Shown here one piece after another: positions 13,920 to 15,117 of a stretch of DNA of 15,117 nt. The stretch covers positions 1 through 15,117 of the forward strand of contig CAYUSA010000068.1 in assembly GCA_964447335.1 (NCBI GenBank). The letters are read 5' to 3'. A program made the position numbers and the translations under genes. The notes below the pieces were generated by a model, which saw nothing but the letters and a program-made list of their open reading frames with translations, was not told the DNA's origin and did no database searches. The stretch comes from HRBIN12 sp964447335. GTDB taxonomy: Bacteria > Actinomycetota > UBA4738 > HRBIN12. The first letter of the stretch is position 1; every line of letters starts with the position of its first letter.

Positions 13920-14891
13920 TCAGGCCGAGGCGAACAGCTCGTCGAAGGCCCGCACCGCGTCCTGCTGCATGCTCGGCAACACGTGAGAATACAGGTCGAG
14001 CGTGATCCCGACGCTCGCGTGCCCTAACCGCTCGGAGACCACCTTGGGATGGACGCCCTTCAGCAGCATGAGCGTGGCGTGGCCGTGGCGAAGATCATGG
14101 AACCTGACGTGGGGGAGCCCGGATCCCTTGAGGAACAGCCGCCACCTCGAGGACAGGGTGTCCGGGTTGAGCGGTCCACCGTCTCCCCGGTCGATCACCA
14201 GATCCAGGTCCTGCCACGTCGGCGTTCCTGATCGGCGGAGCGCCTGCTCCGATCGCGCGCGCTCGAGGTAGGGCCGGAGGATCTCGGGCAGGGCGACAGC
14301 GCGCCGGGACCTGCGGGTCTTCGGCTCGGAGAATGCAAGTCCCCGGCCGGTGGTGTGAAGGGTCCGGCGGACCTGGGCCTGGGTGAGGTCCGGACCCAGG
14401 TCGGCCCACCGGAGCCCCAGGATCTCGCCTCGGCGCATCCCGGTTGCGATCGCGAGCATCCCGGGAAGCTCGACCGCCGATCCCGAGAGCGCGGCGACGA
14501 TCCGCTTCGCCAGGGCGTGATCGACCACCACCGGCTCGGGGCGAACGGGCCTCGGGGGCTGGGCGCCCTTCACCGGGTTGGAGGCGCAGATGCCCCAGCG
14601 CACGGCCTGCCCGAGCGCTTGGGTAAGCACCAGATGCAGGTTCAGCACGGTCCCGGCCGATAGATGACGCTCGGGCACGAGCAGCGAGCTGTACAGGCGC
14701 TGGAGGTGAAGGGGGGAGAGCTCGGACACCGGGACCTCCCCGAGCGCGGGCAGGGCATAGCACCGGATGAGGGACTCGTAGCCCTGGTAGGTGGTGGCCC
14801 GGACCCGGCCCCTCGTGTGGGCGAGCCACTCCTGCAGGTAGTGACCGAGAGAGGGGTCCTGGTCTTGGCCCAGGACCGACGCCTCGATCAT
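13920..14891 (-). CDS. Tyrosine recombinase / phage-type integrase
   Basis: 323 residues. A SAM-like core-binding domain (about 12-105, SLGHYLQEWLAHTRGRVRAT onward) precedes the catalytic domain, which has the full set R153 (ATGMRRGE), K191, H265-D-L-R268, H291 (RLGHAS) and nucleophile Y301 (LDLYSHV). It catalyses site-specific recombination between att sites. Most integrases of this type begin with an arm-binding (AP2-like) domain of about 50-60 residues. Here the core-binding domain starts within 15 residues of the first Met, and an in-frame TAG lies five codons upstream, so that domain is absent. No Shine-Dalgarno site precedes the ATG, and TAGTGT about 10 bases upstream could be a -10 for a leaderless mRNA. 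The gene points away from the right tRNA-derived repeat, 150 bp off, the usual int-att arrangement. Confidence 0.93.
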   Translation of the reverse strand: MIEASVLGQDQDPSLGHYLQEWLAHTRGRVRATTYQGYESLIRCYALPALGEVPVSELSPLHLQRLYSSLLVPERHLSAGTVLNLHLVLTQALGQAVRWGICASNPVKGAQPPRPVRPEPVVVDHALAKRIVAALSGSAVELPGMLAIATGMRRGEILGLRWADLGPDLTQAQVRRTLHTTGRGLAFSEPKTRRSRRAVALPEILRPYLERARSEQALRRSGTPTWQDLDLVIDRGDGGPLNPDTLSSRWRLFLKGSGLPHVRFHDLRHGHATLMLLKGVHPKVVSERLGHASVGITLDLYSHVLPSMQQDAVRAFDELFASA

Positions 14892-15040
14892 CGGACGGCG
14901 ACACTAGCTCTGGTGCCGGAGCCGAGCAACCGGCGACGAGCCCCGTGAGCTGGTCGTCCGCAGCGGTGTTGCAGACAGCGTTCTCGAGGGGGGAAGTCGC
15001 AGCTAGGCCGGCGGGATACCCTCGTCGCACATCATTACCG
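14892..15040. promoter_or_regulatory. Interval between integrase and right tRNA-derived repeat (probable att arm and int promoter)
   Basis: 150 bp without a gene. It contains GAAGTCGCAGCTAGGCCGGC at 14993-15012, an imperfect inverted partner of 6969-6989 at the other end, and possible -10 TAGTGT for the integrase. Its position matches a phage attP arm. Integrase and accessory factor sites cannot be assigned. Confidence 0.35.
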
Positions 15041-15077
15041 TGTCGCAGGTTCGATTCCTGCCGGGGGCACCATCCGG
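15041..15077 (+). repeat. 37-bp tRNA-derived terminal repeat, right copy (putative att site)
   Basis: It holds the T-arm GCAGGTTCGATTCCTGC, acceptor strand CGGGGGC, discriminator A and CCA (ending at 15072), plus TCCGG. It is identical to the reverse complement of 6918-6954. Upstream only ACCG matches further, so the copy starts at the T-arm and lacks the anticodon loop found in the left copy. It is not a functional tRNA. About 40 bp of flank follow to the end of the window, with no gene visible. Confidence 0.8.
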
Positions 15078-15117
15078 GTGAGGCAGCGCGAGGCCTGGCC
15101 GTCTCCCACGTCGTACC

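Larger units (their letters stand above)
6918..15077. mobile_element. Putative integrated phage-derived element or mosaic island
   Basis: The region is bounded by tRNA-Arg-derived repeats and holds a tyrosine integrase next to the right boundary plus phage-type genes (HNH endonuclease, ParB-methyltransferase, small terminase). It lacks a large terminase, portal, capsid and tail genes. The repeats are inverted, unlike the direct repeats that simple site-specific integration leaves, and a truncated cupin gene lies inside. The region may therefore be composed of two or more pieces. The boundaries are firm as sequence repeats but uncertain as true attL/attR. Confidence 0.55.

Noticed and set aside
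14095..15030. Longer minus-strand frame suggesting an N-terminally extended integrase
   Set aside because: It is in a different frame from the integrase. The integrase frame itself has a TAG five codons upstream of its ATG.

Overview
The window is about 70% GC with strongly GC-biased third codon positions, Shine-Dalgarno starts of the AAGGAG type, a 69-residue actinobacterial-style SecE and a secreted protein ending in a PxKF domain. This points to a member of the Actinomycetota, probably a poorly sampled environmental or metagenome-assembled lineage. I cannot place it more precisely from sequence alone.

Layout, left to right. Positions 1-1615 are the right part of an IS21-family insertion sequence: the C-terminal part of istA, translationally overlapped istB, and a right end with repeated terminal motifs. 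Positions 1616-2107 hold no gene but several small hairpins, followed by a very strong palindrome (2105-2158) that looks like a terminator. secE (2246-2455) comes next; its usual neighbour nusG does not follow. A GGGAC-N4-GTCCC palindrome (2604-2617) lies between secE and a 1379-residue secreted protein (2698-6837). That protein carries two complete metallophosphoesterase/5'-nucleotidase units in tandem, then a PKD-like and a PxKF domain. A strong hairpin terminator closes this chromosomal-looking part.

From about 6918 to 15077 the DNA is accessory. The 3' half of a tRNA-Arg(CCU) gene lies at 6923-6969 on the minus strand, and a second tRNA 3' fragment lies at 15041-15072 on the plus strand, so a perfect 37-bp repeat flanks the region in INVERTED orientation. 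Between them are phage-type genes: two small unknown proteins, a doubled HNH endonuclease with a helix-turn-helix tail, a ParB-like/DNA methyltransferase fusion overlapping a P27-type small terminase gene, and a tyrosine integrase followed by a four-cysteine protein. No large terminase, portal or capsid gene is present, so the phage content is a remnant or a satellite. Inserted in this mosaic are a 5'-truncated cupin gene and, immediately beyond its break, a stand-alone SIR2-domain gene (11924-12991). The SIR2 gene has visibly lower GC codon choice and looks like defence cargo.

The parts most worth a second look are the inverted tRNA-derived ends, the SIR2 gene with its cupin junction, the asymmetric double nucleotidase and the double HNH protein. 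I see no CRISPR array, no rRNA and no intact tRNA gene.
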